Positions 11,140 through 21,300 of a stretch of 64,000 nt of DNA are shown here, piece after piece (the first letter of the stretch is position 1; each line of letters opens with the position of its first letter). Origin of the DNA: Aquila chrysaetos chrysaetos. Lineage: Eukaryota > Chordata > Aves > Accipitriformes > Accipitridae. A program made the translations under genes and the position numbers. The stretch spans positions 76,982,017-77,046,016 of the forward strand of contig NC_044030.1 in assembly GCF_900496995.4 (NCBI RefSeq), read 5' to 3'. Below the pieces are notes generated by a model. That model worked only from the letters and a program-made list of their open reading frames with translations, was not told the origin of the DNA and ran no database searches.

Positions 11140-14100
11140 CTGAAAGCAGAAAGACAGCTCTCCGTAAGGCAAGTATCACGCTGGGGCAGCCGGGGACAGG
11201 ACCGGCACGCACTTATCGCGGAGCCAATGCTCCCCGCGTCCCACCGGCCAGCAGCACCAGAGCTGGCTCAAGTCCACGCTTCCCACCGGAGGTCAGAGCC
11301 CCGGTGCCAGGACGCGGCCCGGGTCTTGTTTTACCCCCCCGAGCCCCACGGCGGGGATGGGGAGACTCATCTCTGAGGTTGACGACGAGAGGGAGAGCCC
11401 AAGACTGGGCACAGCGTTATTATAGGGGCCACACCACCGCTAACGTCAGGCCAGGACCGCGTCTCCGTCCCGTCCCATCCCCTCCCTGCTGAGCCAGGAG
11501 GGCTGAGCTATGTATATCTAAATGTAGCTGCCGGCCCGTGTCTGTCCCCGCACGGTTCTCTCCCAGCTGGGGACCTGGGACCCGAGTCAGGGTAATAACA
11601 GCAGGTTTTTGGAGGCTGAAAGCAGCCGCAGGGACTGTGCTGCCGCCTTCACCTTAAAGGAACTTCAAACATTTTGTTCCTGAAAGCAATTGGCATTCAG
11701 CTGGAGATAAGCGCCTCCGGCTGTCAGAGCTGTAATTTGTATTTAGCGAAGAGAGAGAACGAAGCCGTTAGACAGAAACATCTTGTGATGGTGGGAGGGC
11801 TTTTTTATTTTTTTGTTTTAAAAAAAAAAAGCCCACTTTCTAGCCTGACTTGCACTCCCTGAGAGCCTTCAACTGCATCTTGCAGTAAGCCAGAAACCCA
11901 GGGCTCACTGCCTCCATCGTGCGGGGGCCGAGGCCGGGGCCATGCCTTACTAAGGCATGGAAAACTGGGTGGCCATAATTCATGCCCCAGTCACGCCGCT
12001 GGAATTGCAGAGACCCAGGGAGCAGCCAGAGGAGACGGCAAGGCAGCTCCTCTGGGCAGAGGCTAAGCAAGCCCCACACTCCTCCAAGGAAACTTGCCGC
12101 TGCTTCTCAACCTTCAGTTATCCGACAGCAAACTCTCAACACCCCCCCACCTCACACGGCAGAGCTCAGCGCTTGCTGCTGGCCCTGCTCTTCTCCAGGT
12201 GTTGCCCCAGCAGACCTGCTGCTCTCTGCTAAGCCCTCCTGCTCATGTCCTGCTCCTGGCTACGGTCCAGGTTTTACCCCGTCCTTGCTCCAAACTCCCC
12301 TGGGCAGCCCCAGCCCATCGTGCTCCTCCAGCAGACAGATTTCAGCACGGGCTGTGAGCTTTGGCCCTTTCCTTCACCATCGTACAAGTTACCAGCTGCT
12401 CTCCCCCGACCTTACTCTATCCATAAGCTCCCAGTGGAGGTGACAGAGGGATGCCCCAACCACAGCAGCTCAGATGAGGGTGGCTGAGCCCCCCCCCAGG
12501 GCTGCACGCCCACAGCACTGCACCGAGCCCCCAGCATCCATCCCAAGCATCCAAGGCTTAGCTTGGGTCACACCTCAGGCAATAACCCCTCTACAGCTGG
12601 GTAGCTGCTACAGGGGCTTGGAAATTGGCCCCACGCTTGGCCACCTCAATCCAAACCACCAACTTCTGCTCTTTTTTGCCCCAGCCATGGAGCAGGTACT
12701 TTGCTGTAGGTGGGGAGGGGGGCTAGGGCACCCAAGGCACGGACCTCTGAAGGACACGGTAGAGGGGAGATGGGGGCACCTGTGGCTGCGTGCGGCAGCC
12801 TCGGGGTGGGCACAAAAGAGGTGGGAGAAGGTCCCTGGGGGCGTAAAGAGCATCCGACAGCGTCTCCCGCGGCAGCTCCTGGATGCCAGCACGTTTCCGT
12901 ACCAGCTCCTGCGTGCAGAGCTGCCGGCGGCACCCAACGCAGCCCACGCAGGCGCTGGGGGATGCTCTGCCCCCTGCCCGCCTCCGCATCTGCCCTCCCC
13001 GCGGGGCCGGGGGGCTGTGGGAGACCTGGGGTGAGCAACAGGCAGGGGGGCTGAGAGGTAACCTGCCAATCCCCCCCCCCCCCCCCGCCAAAGGTCACCC
13101 CAACGCCTCCCCACCCCACAGCGGCCTCCGGTGCGGGGCAGGGGCTCCCCGCGACCAGCACCAGGACCTGGACCAGGATTTGGCCTGCCTGGATGTTGCC
13201 AACCCTCCCACAGCGAGGGCAAGCCAGGCAGCACTGAAGACAACCCCGTCGCACCCCAACTTGAGAGACACGGAGGTGGCAAACCTTCAATTTCCCCCCA
13301 CCGGGGGACCACAGCACCCGGCTCCGACCCTGCGCAGCCCAAACCGACGGCACCACCAGGACCCCCTCACCCAGCCGAAACCCCACGGCGCTTCCCACAA
13401 AAATACATCCCATCCCGGCAAAACGCTGTCACCCCCCGCGACATCTCTGGTCTTGACCGCCGAAGGGGCCTTTGGCCGGCGTGGGGATGCCCGCCGAGGA
13501 TGCTCTCCTGGCTGGGGACCCCTTTGTCTGGCTGTGATCAGGGAGGGGGGAATATCTCTGCCAAAACGCATCCCCGTGCCGCGGTTTACCGTGCCGGTGA
13601 GGACCAGCCGCCAGCGGGTGACCTGGTGGGTTAAGGCACACTCCGGAGGCGATGCTCACATGCGAGATGATGGTAAAACACGACTCTGTCCCCGCAGAGC
13701 CTCCCTCCTTCCCTCCCACCTCCCGGGGATCAGCTGCGCCTTGCCACCGATCCTCTCCCCCTTCTGCTCAGTCATCCTCTCCTGCCTTCCCATTTAACCC
13801 CCTCGGGAGCGGGGAGGGGGGGGGAAGGCGCCGCAGGGCGGGTTTCAGGCGGGCAAAAGCCATTCCTGTATCGCCCTCCCAAACCAGACAAGCCTCTGGA
13901 CAAGCCACGGCCACCCAGCCTTGGAGAAAACCACAAGCATCCCCCAGCCGCGGCAAGCCAGCCCAGCCTCCATCCTGCTCTTGCCACCACACCAAAAAAA
14001 AAAAAAATTAAATCTTTGTTCCAGCCCCGCACATGACATCAGCCCGTGTAACCGCTGGATGAGCGCGCCAGCTGAATAGCGATCGTTTGACATAATCCCT

Positions 14101-14261
14101 CCGCTTGGCAGTCATCTAAGGGAACAAACCCACCCCGGCAGCAGCACCAGGGAGGTTTTTTGTTTTTTTTCCATCTCGGGGTGCAAGGTCACCGCGGGAC
14201 GCTGGGGACAGGCACCATGGTTTAACGAGGACACAAGGTTGAGAGGTGGAAACCCACTTAC
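11140..14261 (-). other. DNAJB5: DNAJB5 intron upstream of the J-domain exon
   Basis: A 3.1 kb intron for the alternative first exon, and part of a 6.8 kb intron for the CpG-island exon. Most is GC-rich with C runs (13073-13086). The part at about 11640-11790 is A/T-richer, non-repetitive and resembles a conserved element. Open frames at 12600-13800 on both strands are low-complexity and unrecognisable. Confidence 0.8.
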
Positions 14262-14329
14262 CGAAACTTTACGAACACATTCAGAGTCCAAGCCGTCATT
14301 TTTAAAGGCTCTAGTTTTATTTTAAACAT
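14262..14329 (-). CDS. DNAJB5: DNAJB5 alternative first coding exon (N-terminal extension)
   Basis: An ATG at 14327-14329 opens a 22-codon exon starting MFKIKLEPLK and ending Val-Lys-Phe plus two bases, before a GTAAGT donor at 14260-14261. Splicing to 11139 completes an Arg codon, continues in frame through 11 more residues and reaches the usual Met. The result is a 381-aa isoform, 34 residues longer. Human DNAJB5 has, from memory, a matching 382-aa isoform with a very similar N-terminus. The frame is also open upstream, but no further ATG is needed. The extension is basic and hydrophobic; I cannot assign it a function. Confidence 0.85.
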
Positions 14330-14720
14330 CGCGGTTGTCCACAGGCGCCGGCAGGTGCCGTGTGCCCGGCTGGGAGGCACCGGAGGGTGGCAGGGGGACT
14401 GCCGAGAGGAAGGTGCTGGCTTGTGCCGGGGGTGCTGGTGCCGCTGAGGGATGATGCTCTGGTGGCAAGCCTCTCCCTCCGGCTCCTCTGGCACACCGAA
14501 AAGGCAGCTCCTCGCCAGCCCGGTGGCTGTTGGCTCTGACCTCTGCTCCCAGGACGGCTCTGAAAGGGCTTCGGCAGCGGGCGAGCGAGCGAGCGTCGAC
14601 GCGGTGCTGGCGTGGAGCTGCCGTCCTTTGTGTGCTTCCCAGCCGCGCACGGGGGGACCCTTCAATGGAGTCGCTTGCTGAGGCGTAATTTTCCTTTTAA
14701 TTGGTTTCTTGACGCTTTCT
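14330..14720 (-). promoter_or_regulatory. DNAJB5: Likely 5' UTR and promoter of the alternative DNAJB5 first exon
   Basis: Upstream of the alternative ATG the sequence is GC-rich. At about 14690-14710 there is an A/T-rich TATA-like spot that on the minus strand reads CCAATTAAAAGG. If used, transcription would start near 14,670 and give a 5' UTR of about 340 nt. No alternative acceptor closer to the ATG is convincing. Confidence 0.35.
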
Positions 14721-15689
14721 TGCTAAGCCAACGGATTAAAACACTTCTGCCGTCAGCTCCAGCATCCTCCCTCCCAGCTGCCGCAAGGCACCCGGCCGCC
14801 CCGCTGCCGTCACGTCCCCCGCGCAGCCCCCGCCGAGGAGCAGGGAGCGCAGCCAGGAGCCCCCCGGTGTCCCCAGAACCGACTTCGCTGACGCCCAGGG
14901 CTGTGCACCCACCGGGCGAATCGGGGAGGGAGAAAAGTAGGGCGGCGGTGATGTGGGAAAAAAAAAAAAAAAAAAAAAAAAAAAGTCACGTTAACCAATT
15001 TGCACCTCCCCAGCTTTCCCCTTCGGATGCACGGGGGTCCCTGTATCCCCCTCACCGGGTGCTGGCACTGGTCCCCCTGGCAGAAGGGGTCCGGGGCTCC
15101 CCCGCCGCAGCGGGGCACCGGGACGGTGCCTCCTCCGAGCCGAGCCCGGCGGCGCAAAACCTACTTCTGAGAAGTCACCTTCAGGTGCTCCAAGGAAATC
15201 CAATGCCACTGTGTCCCCCCGTCCGCAGTCCGTCACCGTCACTCACGGGCCACGGAGAGCATCCTCTCCGGATGCCCCACACCAAAATCAAGCAGCCGTA
15301 CCGGGACATCACCGGTCGGCTCCTGCATCCCACCCTCGGGCGAGCGAAAACGCCGGGCAGGTGATAGCCCACAGCCTGCTGCGTCCCCAGGGTTTGGGGG
15401 TCCGGTGGCTCGCCGGGCACCCAGTGCTGGGGTGGCCGAGCCGGGGCTTGCCGGGGTGGGTGCCGGGGTGGGTGCATACCTCTCGGCGCGGCTCCAGAAG
15501 AGCAGGATGGCCGGCATGGCAGCGTGTCCCGGGTTCGGTCAGGGAGCCGGAGGGGATCTCGGCGTGCCGGGGCAGGCAGAGCCACCCGTGCCCGTGACGG
15601 CTGGCAGCCGCAGGCAACCAGGCAGCAATGTCATGACTACCCGCAATGAATCATCCCCTCCCCGGGCCCCCACACGCACCGCCCGCCTC
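14721..15689. other. DNAJB5 intron 1, GC-rich, no gene
   Basis: Intronic for the CpG-island transcript. It contains a 27-nt A run (14958-14984; U tract in pre-mRNA) and otherwise GC-rich unique sequence. The open frames are arginine/proline/glycine-rich noise. Confidence 0.6.
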
Positions 15690-17760
15690 CCCCTCCCCAC
15701 CGACAGCCCCACTGGGGTGCCGGCACCTGCGTGGGGACGGGGTTAACCCTCCCCTCGCTGCCTCTGCCGGCACAGCCCCCGCTGCCAGGCTGCTGCCTCC
15801 TGCCTGGGGACGGGTCAAGACCCCCTCAATGTCTCCCCAGATGGGGTCCCCCATTTCCGTGCCCACGGGGTGCTGCCTCCTGCGTGGGGATGGGGTCAAG
15901 TCTCCCCCCGCCCCCGCAGCGACTCCCCATATAGGATTCCCTCTTTCCAGCCCCACTGGGGTGCTCGCAGTGGTGTGGGGATGGGGTCAAGCCCCCCTTG
16001 CTGCCCCCCCCCACCCCGTGTAGGGTCCCCCTTTTCCAGCCCCAGCGGGGTGCTCACATTGACACGGGGATGGGGTTAACCCCCCCCCCTGCACCCCGCT
16101 CGCTGCGCCCCCTGCCCAGCCCCACTGGGGGCTAAGACCTGTGTGGGGATGGGGTTAAACCCCCCCCACACACCCCCACAGGCGGTGCCCCATTTAGGGG
16201 TGCCCCATTTAGGGGCTCGGTGAGCAGCTGTCACCTGCATGGAGAGGGGTTCTCACTCCCCCCCCCCCCCCCCCCTACTGCTGTGCCCCATTGCACGGCC
16301 CCACGGGGGTGCTGGCCCCTGCCTGGGGTGACCCCTCCTCATCCCTCCAGCCCCCCAGGGACCCACTGCCTGCCGCAAGGGGAAAGCGGGTTAACCCTTT
16401 CGTCCCCACGGCCAGCTCTCCCGGGGGACACTGTCACCTCGACTGGGGACAAGGGGTTAACCCCTTCCTTGCTGGCCCCTCCAATCCCATTACTGTTACC
16501 TGGGCAGGGGTTATGCATTTCCTCACCACCCAGTTCAGCCCCACTGGGATAAACTGGTGCTCCCAACGGGGTGTGTGTGTGTGTGTGGGGGGGTTAACCC
16601 CTTCCTAGCCACACCACACAGCTCCAACAGGGCACATTATTCCCTCCAAAGCGGAGGGAAGAAGGGTTAACACTCACCTCACTGCCCTCTCCAGCCCTAT
16701 AGGGCTGTAGGACAGCCCCATTGGGGGGGGGGAGCGGTTTAACCCCTTCCTCCCAGCCCTACTTGGACGCACTGTTACTGTTATGGGGCAGGGGGATTAA
16801 CCCCTTCCTCCCAGCCCCTTGGGGACACGCTGTCACTAGGTAGGGCAGAGCAGTTAACCCTGCCTCACAGCCCCACAAGGAAACCCTGTCACCCCGCGGG
16901 GGCAGAGGCACCAACCCCTTTGTCCCCTGCCTTCCACCTCATAGGGACGACTGTCACCCGTGGGGGCAATGGGGCTAGCCTCCATTCCCCACCCACAAAG
17001 GGGCAGAGGGGCTAACCTCCCCTTCCCAGCCCCACAGCGATACCCTGTCACCCCATGGGCAGAGGGGCCCACACCGCCAACCCCAAAGAGACACCCTGTC
17101 ACTTCGTAAGACAGAGGTTTTACCTCCCATCGGGTCAGCCTGTCACCCCGTGGGTGCAGAGGGGCTACCCTCCTTTCCCAGACGCACAGTGACACTATGT
17201 CATGTCATGGGGTTGAGGGACTGACCCCCACAGTGACACCCTGTCACCCCACGGGGCAGGGGGTCTGACCCCCCCAGCCCCACAGGGACACCCTGTCACC
17301 ACACAGGGCAGGGGGTCTGACCCCCCCCAGGCCCCCAGCGATATCCTGTCACCACACAGGGCAGAGAGACTGACCCCCCAGCCCCAGAGTGACACCCTGT
17401 CACCCCACGGGGCAGAGGGAATGACCCAGCAGCAACACCCTGTCACCACACAGGGCAGGGGGTCTGACCCTCCCAGGCCCACAGTGACACCCTGTCACCA
17501 CACAGTGCAGGGGGAATGACCCAGCAGCAACACCCTGTCACCCCACGGGGCAGGGGGTCTGACCCTCCCAGGCCCACAGTGACACCCTGTCACCACACAG
17601 GGCAGGGGGTCTGACACCCCCAGGCCCACAGTGACACCCTGTCACCACACAGGGCAGAGACACTGACCCCCCAGCCCCACAGGGACACCCTGTCACCCCA
17701 CGGGGCAGGGGGACTGACACTCCCCCCCACCCCCGCCCAGCGACACCCTGTCACCGCAGG
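15690..17760. repeat. Large two-phase minisatellite in DNAJB5 intron 1
   Basis: From about 15,690 to 16,860 a unit of about 60-70 bp recurs, built on 'cagccccactggggtgct' followed by 'ggggttaacccc'. From about 16,860 to 17,760 the unit changes to about 50-60 bp with 'gtgacaccctgtcac', a GGGGCAGG block and 'ctgacccccc'. Both phases carry an internal dyad in nearly every unit (ggggttaacccc, or gtgac/gtcac arms). Open frames on the minus strand repeat Gly-Asp-Arg-Val-Ser-Leu-Trp because of this array and are not genes. Confidence 0.9.
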
Positions 17761-17890
17761 GGGCGGAGGGGCCGCGCCCCCGTCCCCACCGGGACGCCGG
17801 TGCCGGTGCCGGCGCCGTGGGGGTCTGTGGGACGGGACGGCGGTCTGAGGCAGCGCAGCGGGGCAGGCCGGCCATCCTCCTCCTCGCCAT

Positions 17891-17943
17891 CCTCCTCCTC
17901 CTCCTCCTCCTCCTCCTCCGCCGCCGCCGCCGCCGCCGCCGCC
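17891..17943. repeat. (TCC)n(CCG)n trinucleotide repeat beside the DNAJB5 5' splice site
   Basis: About ten TCC units run into eight CCG units (17918-17941). On the transcribed minus strand this reads GGC then GGA repeats, beginning about a dozen bases inside intron 1 from the donor at 17955. It is G-quadruplex-prone and likely length-polymorphic. Confidence 0.9.
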
Positions 17944-17955
17944 CCCGGCACTCAC

Positions 17956-18080
17956 CGCTCGCGCTGTCCTGGGGCGCCGCGCGCTCGCTGAGCCACCCCC
18001 CGCCCCCCCCGGCCACCACGTCAGGGGGGAGTCCCGCCCGCGCGCGCCCCGCCCCGTTGGGCCGGGAGGCTGTCCGTCGC
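17956..18080 (-). other. DNAJB5: DNAJB5 non-coding first exon (CpG island)
   Basis: A near-perfect donor (GCG then GTGAGT, minus strand, intron starting 17955) lies within a CpG island downstream of several CCAAT and GC boxes. Spliced to 11139 it gives an mRNA starting translation at 11105. The upstream edge (TSS) is not visible and is estimated from the CCAAT box at 18098-18102. Confidence 0.6.
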
Positions 18081-18131
18081 CTCACCGCGCCGCGCTCATT
18101 GGCTCTCCCTGAGAAGGAGGCGGGGCGAGAA

Positions 18132-18171
18132 GGGCGGGGTGGAAGGCGAAGCCTCGCCTTCCACCCCGCCC
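18132..18171. repeat. Perfect 18-bp inverted repeat in DNAJB5 core promoter
   Basis: The left arm (18132-18149, starting GGGCGGGGTGG) is exactly complementary to the right arm (18154-18171), separated by AGCC. Each arm carries a GC box, so the element is a symmetric pair of Sp/KLF sites and could extrude as a cruciform. Confidence 0.95.
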
Positions 18172-18284
18172 GCCTCGCCCCTCCTCCCTACCGCCGCCTC
18201 CCATTGGCCAGTTTAAGCCGGCACCGCCCCTCCGGCGCGCTCTCATTGGTCAGTCCCTCGTTCGGATCGGCGGGATCCTCGCGG

Positions 18285-18297
18285 GAATCTTCTGGAA
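18285..18297. promoter_or_regulatory. Heat-shock element (three perfect units)
   Basis: GAA-nn-TTC-nn-GAA with exact spacing, the canonical trimeric HSF binding site, about 200-330 bp upstream of the probable DNAJB5 start. Confidence 0.8.
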
Positions 18298-18302
18298 GGC
18301 TG

Positions 18303-18310
18303 TGACGTCA
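18303..18310. promoter_or_regulatory. Palindromic cAMP response element TGACGTCA
   Basis: An exact 8-bp CRE five bases from the heat-shock element, in CpG-island promoter context. Confidence 0.75.
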
Positions 18311-18335
18311 GTGGGGCGCCGTTTAGCCAATCTTC

Positions 18336-21194
18336 CCCCTCACCCCCCTTCTTCCCCCCCCCCCCCCCCCGGGAGTCCGGGCGGGGGGGAAGGGGCCGGG
18401 GGGCTCCGAGGGGGGCGGGGGGGGGGGAGCGCCCCCCCCCTCCCGGACACCGCTGTCCCCGGGGGGCAACACCCGGCGTGACGTGGGTCCTTCGTGGGGG
18501 GGGGGTGAGGTCTCACCTGAGGGGTAAGGCCGGTCACCCCGGAGGCCCGGTGTGAGGCGTGAGGCCTGGGGGCCATGTTTAAAGCCGACCCCCCCCCCCC
18601 CCCCGCGACCCCGCTCACCCCGGGGCACCCCACAGCCCTGCGGCCGCCCCGGCTGGGCCCAGCGCTGCCGGCACCGTCCCTCTGCGAAACAGCCGTTGGC
18701 GCCGTCCCTTTTCCGAGGGGGGAGCGCCTTTGGGGGTCTCGGCCTGCGAGTCCTCGCCCGTCGCGACGGCCGGGGTTAGGCCGGGGAGCGAGGCGGCTCC
18801 CGGCCGGAGGAGCTGTCGGGAGCCAGCGTCCGGGATTTTGTCCTAGGAAACGCGCCCGTCCCGAGGAAAAAGCCCATCCCTTGCCCCCGTGGAGTTGGGG
18901 GAGAGACGGTCGGCGCAGAGCGAGGATCCCCTTCGGGGCAGCGTCCTACCTGCGGACCTGGCCCGAGACCGAGGGGGGAAGCAGCTGGTCCCGCGGGCGC
19001 TGCGGCTCATGGGTGATGTGAGCGGTTGAGGCTGTCAGCGTGACGTTTGTGTCACGATTAGAGGGTGCTTTTGTAACCTCTGTATGCTTCCCCTTACTGA
19101 GGAGGTGTTTGAATGGGGCGTTTTGGAGTAACTTCTAGGCTCGGGGCTTGTCCGTCCCCTGTGGTTTGGTCACCGCATCCGTCTCCCCGTCCTTTACTGG
19201 GACGGGGCTGGGGTCCCTGGCTCTCCGGGGCAGGGTGCGAGCAGCCACCCGGGGTCCTCCCTTCTCCCCGTGAACTCTTCACAGAGCCCCTCCGAGCTGG
19301 GGGAGTCAGGAGTTTTCACTGTGCTCCCCGCACAGCGGCTGAGTCATCGTGATATTAAACCAGCACTCGCTGTCACCCGTCCATTTCACATTTTCAGTGT
19401 TCGACCGACTGCGTAACCCCAGATGGGGGGGGCTCATGCCGCTTGTCCCGCGCCAGGCCGATGCCCTGGCCTTGCAAATGCTTTTTGTTTCAGCCTGTCA
19501 TTGCCGGGGGCATTGGAGGCCCTGGGTTGGGGGAGCTGGCGCTGGCCTTCCCGGTGCTCACAAATGATCTGCTTGGTGTGCAGCTTGCCTGGGGACAAAC
19601 AAGGGCTTTGGTCCAGGGGCTGGATGTGGCCCCTCTGCCGCCAAAAGCTGGGCAGGAGCGGGGTCAGGGCAGACCACAGCCTTCTTCCCAGGGTGCAGTG
19701 GGTGTCTTAACCAAAACTTCTCCTCCTTCACAGCCTGTCTGCCTGCCAGCACGTCCGCACCCTTTTAAAGACACGCCGGGAAAGTGCAGGGAGGGGTGTC
19801 AGGAATAATTAAAGGTACGAAACTGTTTCCATAGAAGGAACAATTACATAAACTGGCTGTCTTCCGTCTGGGGGAAGAGATGACTGAGGGAGGCATGACG
19901 GGGAATAATAAAATCCTGTGCGGCGGTGGGAAGGTGAGCCGGGAAGGGTTGCTTGAGTTCCCTTCCCATAACAGGGCATATCCTGTGGGAAGAGGCAGTG
20001 GCCCCTTGGGGCGCGAGTGTTTGGTGAAGCAGTTTGGAATTAACCTGTGGAAATGGTGGCCTTGGGTGGAGGGATGGAGGGAAGATGTGAGACACTTGTC
20101 CAGGGTCAAAAGGCAATTAAGCAAATTCCTGAAAAGAGAAATCCACTGAGGGCTGGTGAGCCCAGCGATGGTGCTTCTGGTGCAGGAAATCCCCACGCTG
20201 CGGGAGTGAGGAGCACGGTGTGTTCCCCTGGAGCTTCAGCTCTTCCTGAGGCTTTGGCTGTGGGTCCTTGTCCCAGAGAGGATAGGGAGGTGGGGAACCA
20301 TGGCCCGGGCTGTTTTTCTGTTAAAGCCTCATTACTTGGTGTCTGAAGGTCAGGGCAGTGGATGAGGCCACCAAGCTCTGCAACCTCCTACCCGAGTGCC
20401 GGCTGCAAAGCGTGTTCCTGGCAGGTGCTGTACCACTGCGAAGGAGACCTTTCCCCCGTCGCTGCCACCACCTTCTCCGAGCTGGATCTGCATCTCCCCA
20501 CGGCCGAGCGGACGGGGCAGGAGCGAGCCTGTGATCCCGCACTCAGGAGAGTGCTGGCTCCTTGCTGTGGTGCTCCCCACCGGCCCGCTCAGACTCCCCC
20601 ACTCAGCGCGGCGCGGGGAAGTCTCCGGCGACTGTGGCTGGGTGAGCTGGGGAGATGCATCTGAGGACACTGGGCTTGGCAGCAGCGGGGTTTGTACTCT
20701 GTTCACCACGGCGAGAGCAGCACCCACGCATTCGATGCTGTCTCTCCTTCCTGCCTGTTCCCATCCTTGGAGATGCTGCCCGCCTTTTCCAGCACCCTGA
20801 GCTGCGGGATGAGGAAATGGCTGCAAGGAAAAATCCATGCCCAGGGTTTTTTGTTGGATTAATGTCCCATTCCATGCCTGCTGCTGTCCTGGCTGTGGTC
20901 TGAGATTGACGCGACTCTGAGGAGATGCTGGTGGGTCACCTTCTTGGTCAGGCGTGGGTCTTAGTTCCCGCTGAAACTGCTGGCTGTGCAGGCGAGCTGT
21001 GTCCTGAGGACATGGGGACCTTCTTCCTTGGGGCTTATCCAGCTCCTGGCCTGTTCCCTGAGGAAACCACCAAACCAGAGTGACTGTCACCAGCTCCCAG
21101 TCACCCTGACTTTGTTGGTAGCTCCAGCATGCGGTGGGCTTGTGCCTGCCTGGCTCTGAGCATGGGATAATCCAGGTGGCAATGGTCCCCAGGA
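18336..21194. other. Intergenic; distal half of the DNAJB5 CpG island then unique DNA
   Basis: CpG-dense to about 19,020 with long C/G runs (18,353-18,370; 18,590-18,604), then ordinary sequence. A plus-strand frame of 148 codons (18575-19021) lies divergent from DNAJB5 and could belong to a divergent non-coding RNA. No protein family is recognised. Confidence 0.5.
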
Positions 21195-21300
21195 GGTCTT
21201 GTGCTCCAAGCAGGGTCAGCCACAGCATCAGAGTGGGCTGCTCGGGGGTTTATCCAGGCTGGGCTTGAAAGCCCCCAAGGACGGTGACAGCGCTGGAAGA
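21195..21300 (-). mobile_element. CR1 LINE fragment (3' region)
   Basis: Phrases such as 'ctccaagcagggtcagc', 'gggctgctcggg', 'atccaggctgggcttgaa' and 'ccaaggacggtgac' match the reverse complement of typical avian CR1 3' segments. It is short, diverged and without coding capacity. Confidence 0.5.

Larger units (their letters stand above)
18085..18335 (-). promoter_or_regulatory. DNAJB5: DNAJB5 promoter
   Basis: This dense CpG-island promoter has no TATA box. CCAAT boxes on the minus strand lie at 18098-18102, 18203-18207 and 18245-18249, with one on the plus strand at 18327-18331. GC boxes sit in the inverted repeat at 18132-18171. A three-unit heat-shock element is at 18285-18297 and a palindromic CRE at 18303-18310. 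The combination fits a constitutive chaperone gene with heat- and cAMP-responsive induction (inference). Confidence 0.8.

Noticed and set aside
13150..13190. REST/RE1 site resembling 'cagcaccaggacctgg'
   Set aside because: The left half fits, but the right half and spacing do not match the RE1 consensus.
12608..13413. Long minus-strand frames in the DNAJB5 intron
   Set aside because: Two overlapping frames of about 250 codons with no conserved domain; GC-driven chance frames.
15690..17760. CRISPR-like array
   Set aside because: Units are degenerate, contiguous and without unique spacers, in a vertebrate intron; it is a minisatellite.
17590..17955. Poly-glycine open frame on the minus strand
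   Set aside because: It begins with GTG that is itself the intron 1 splice donor, and runs from the GGC repeat into the minisatellite; it is intronic with no ATG.
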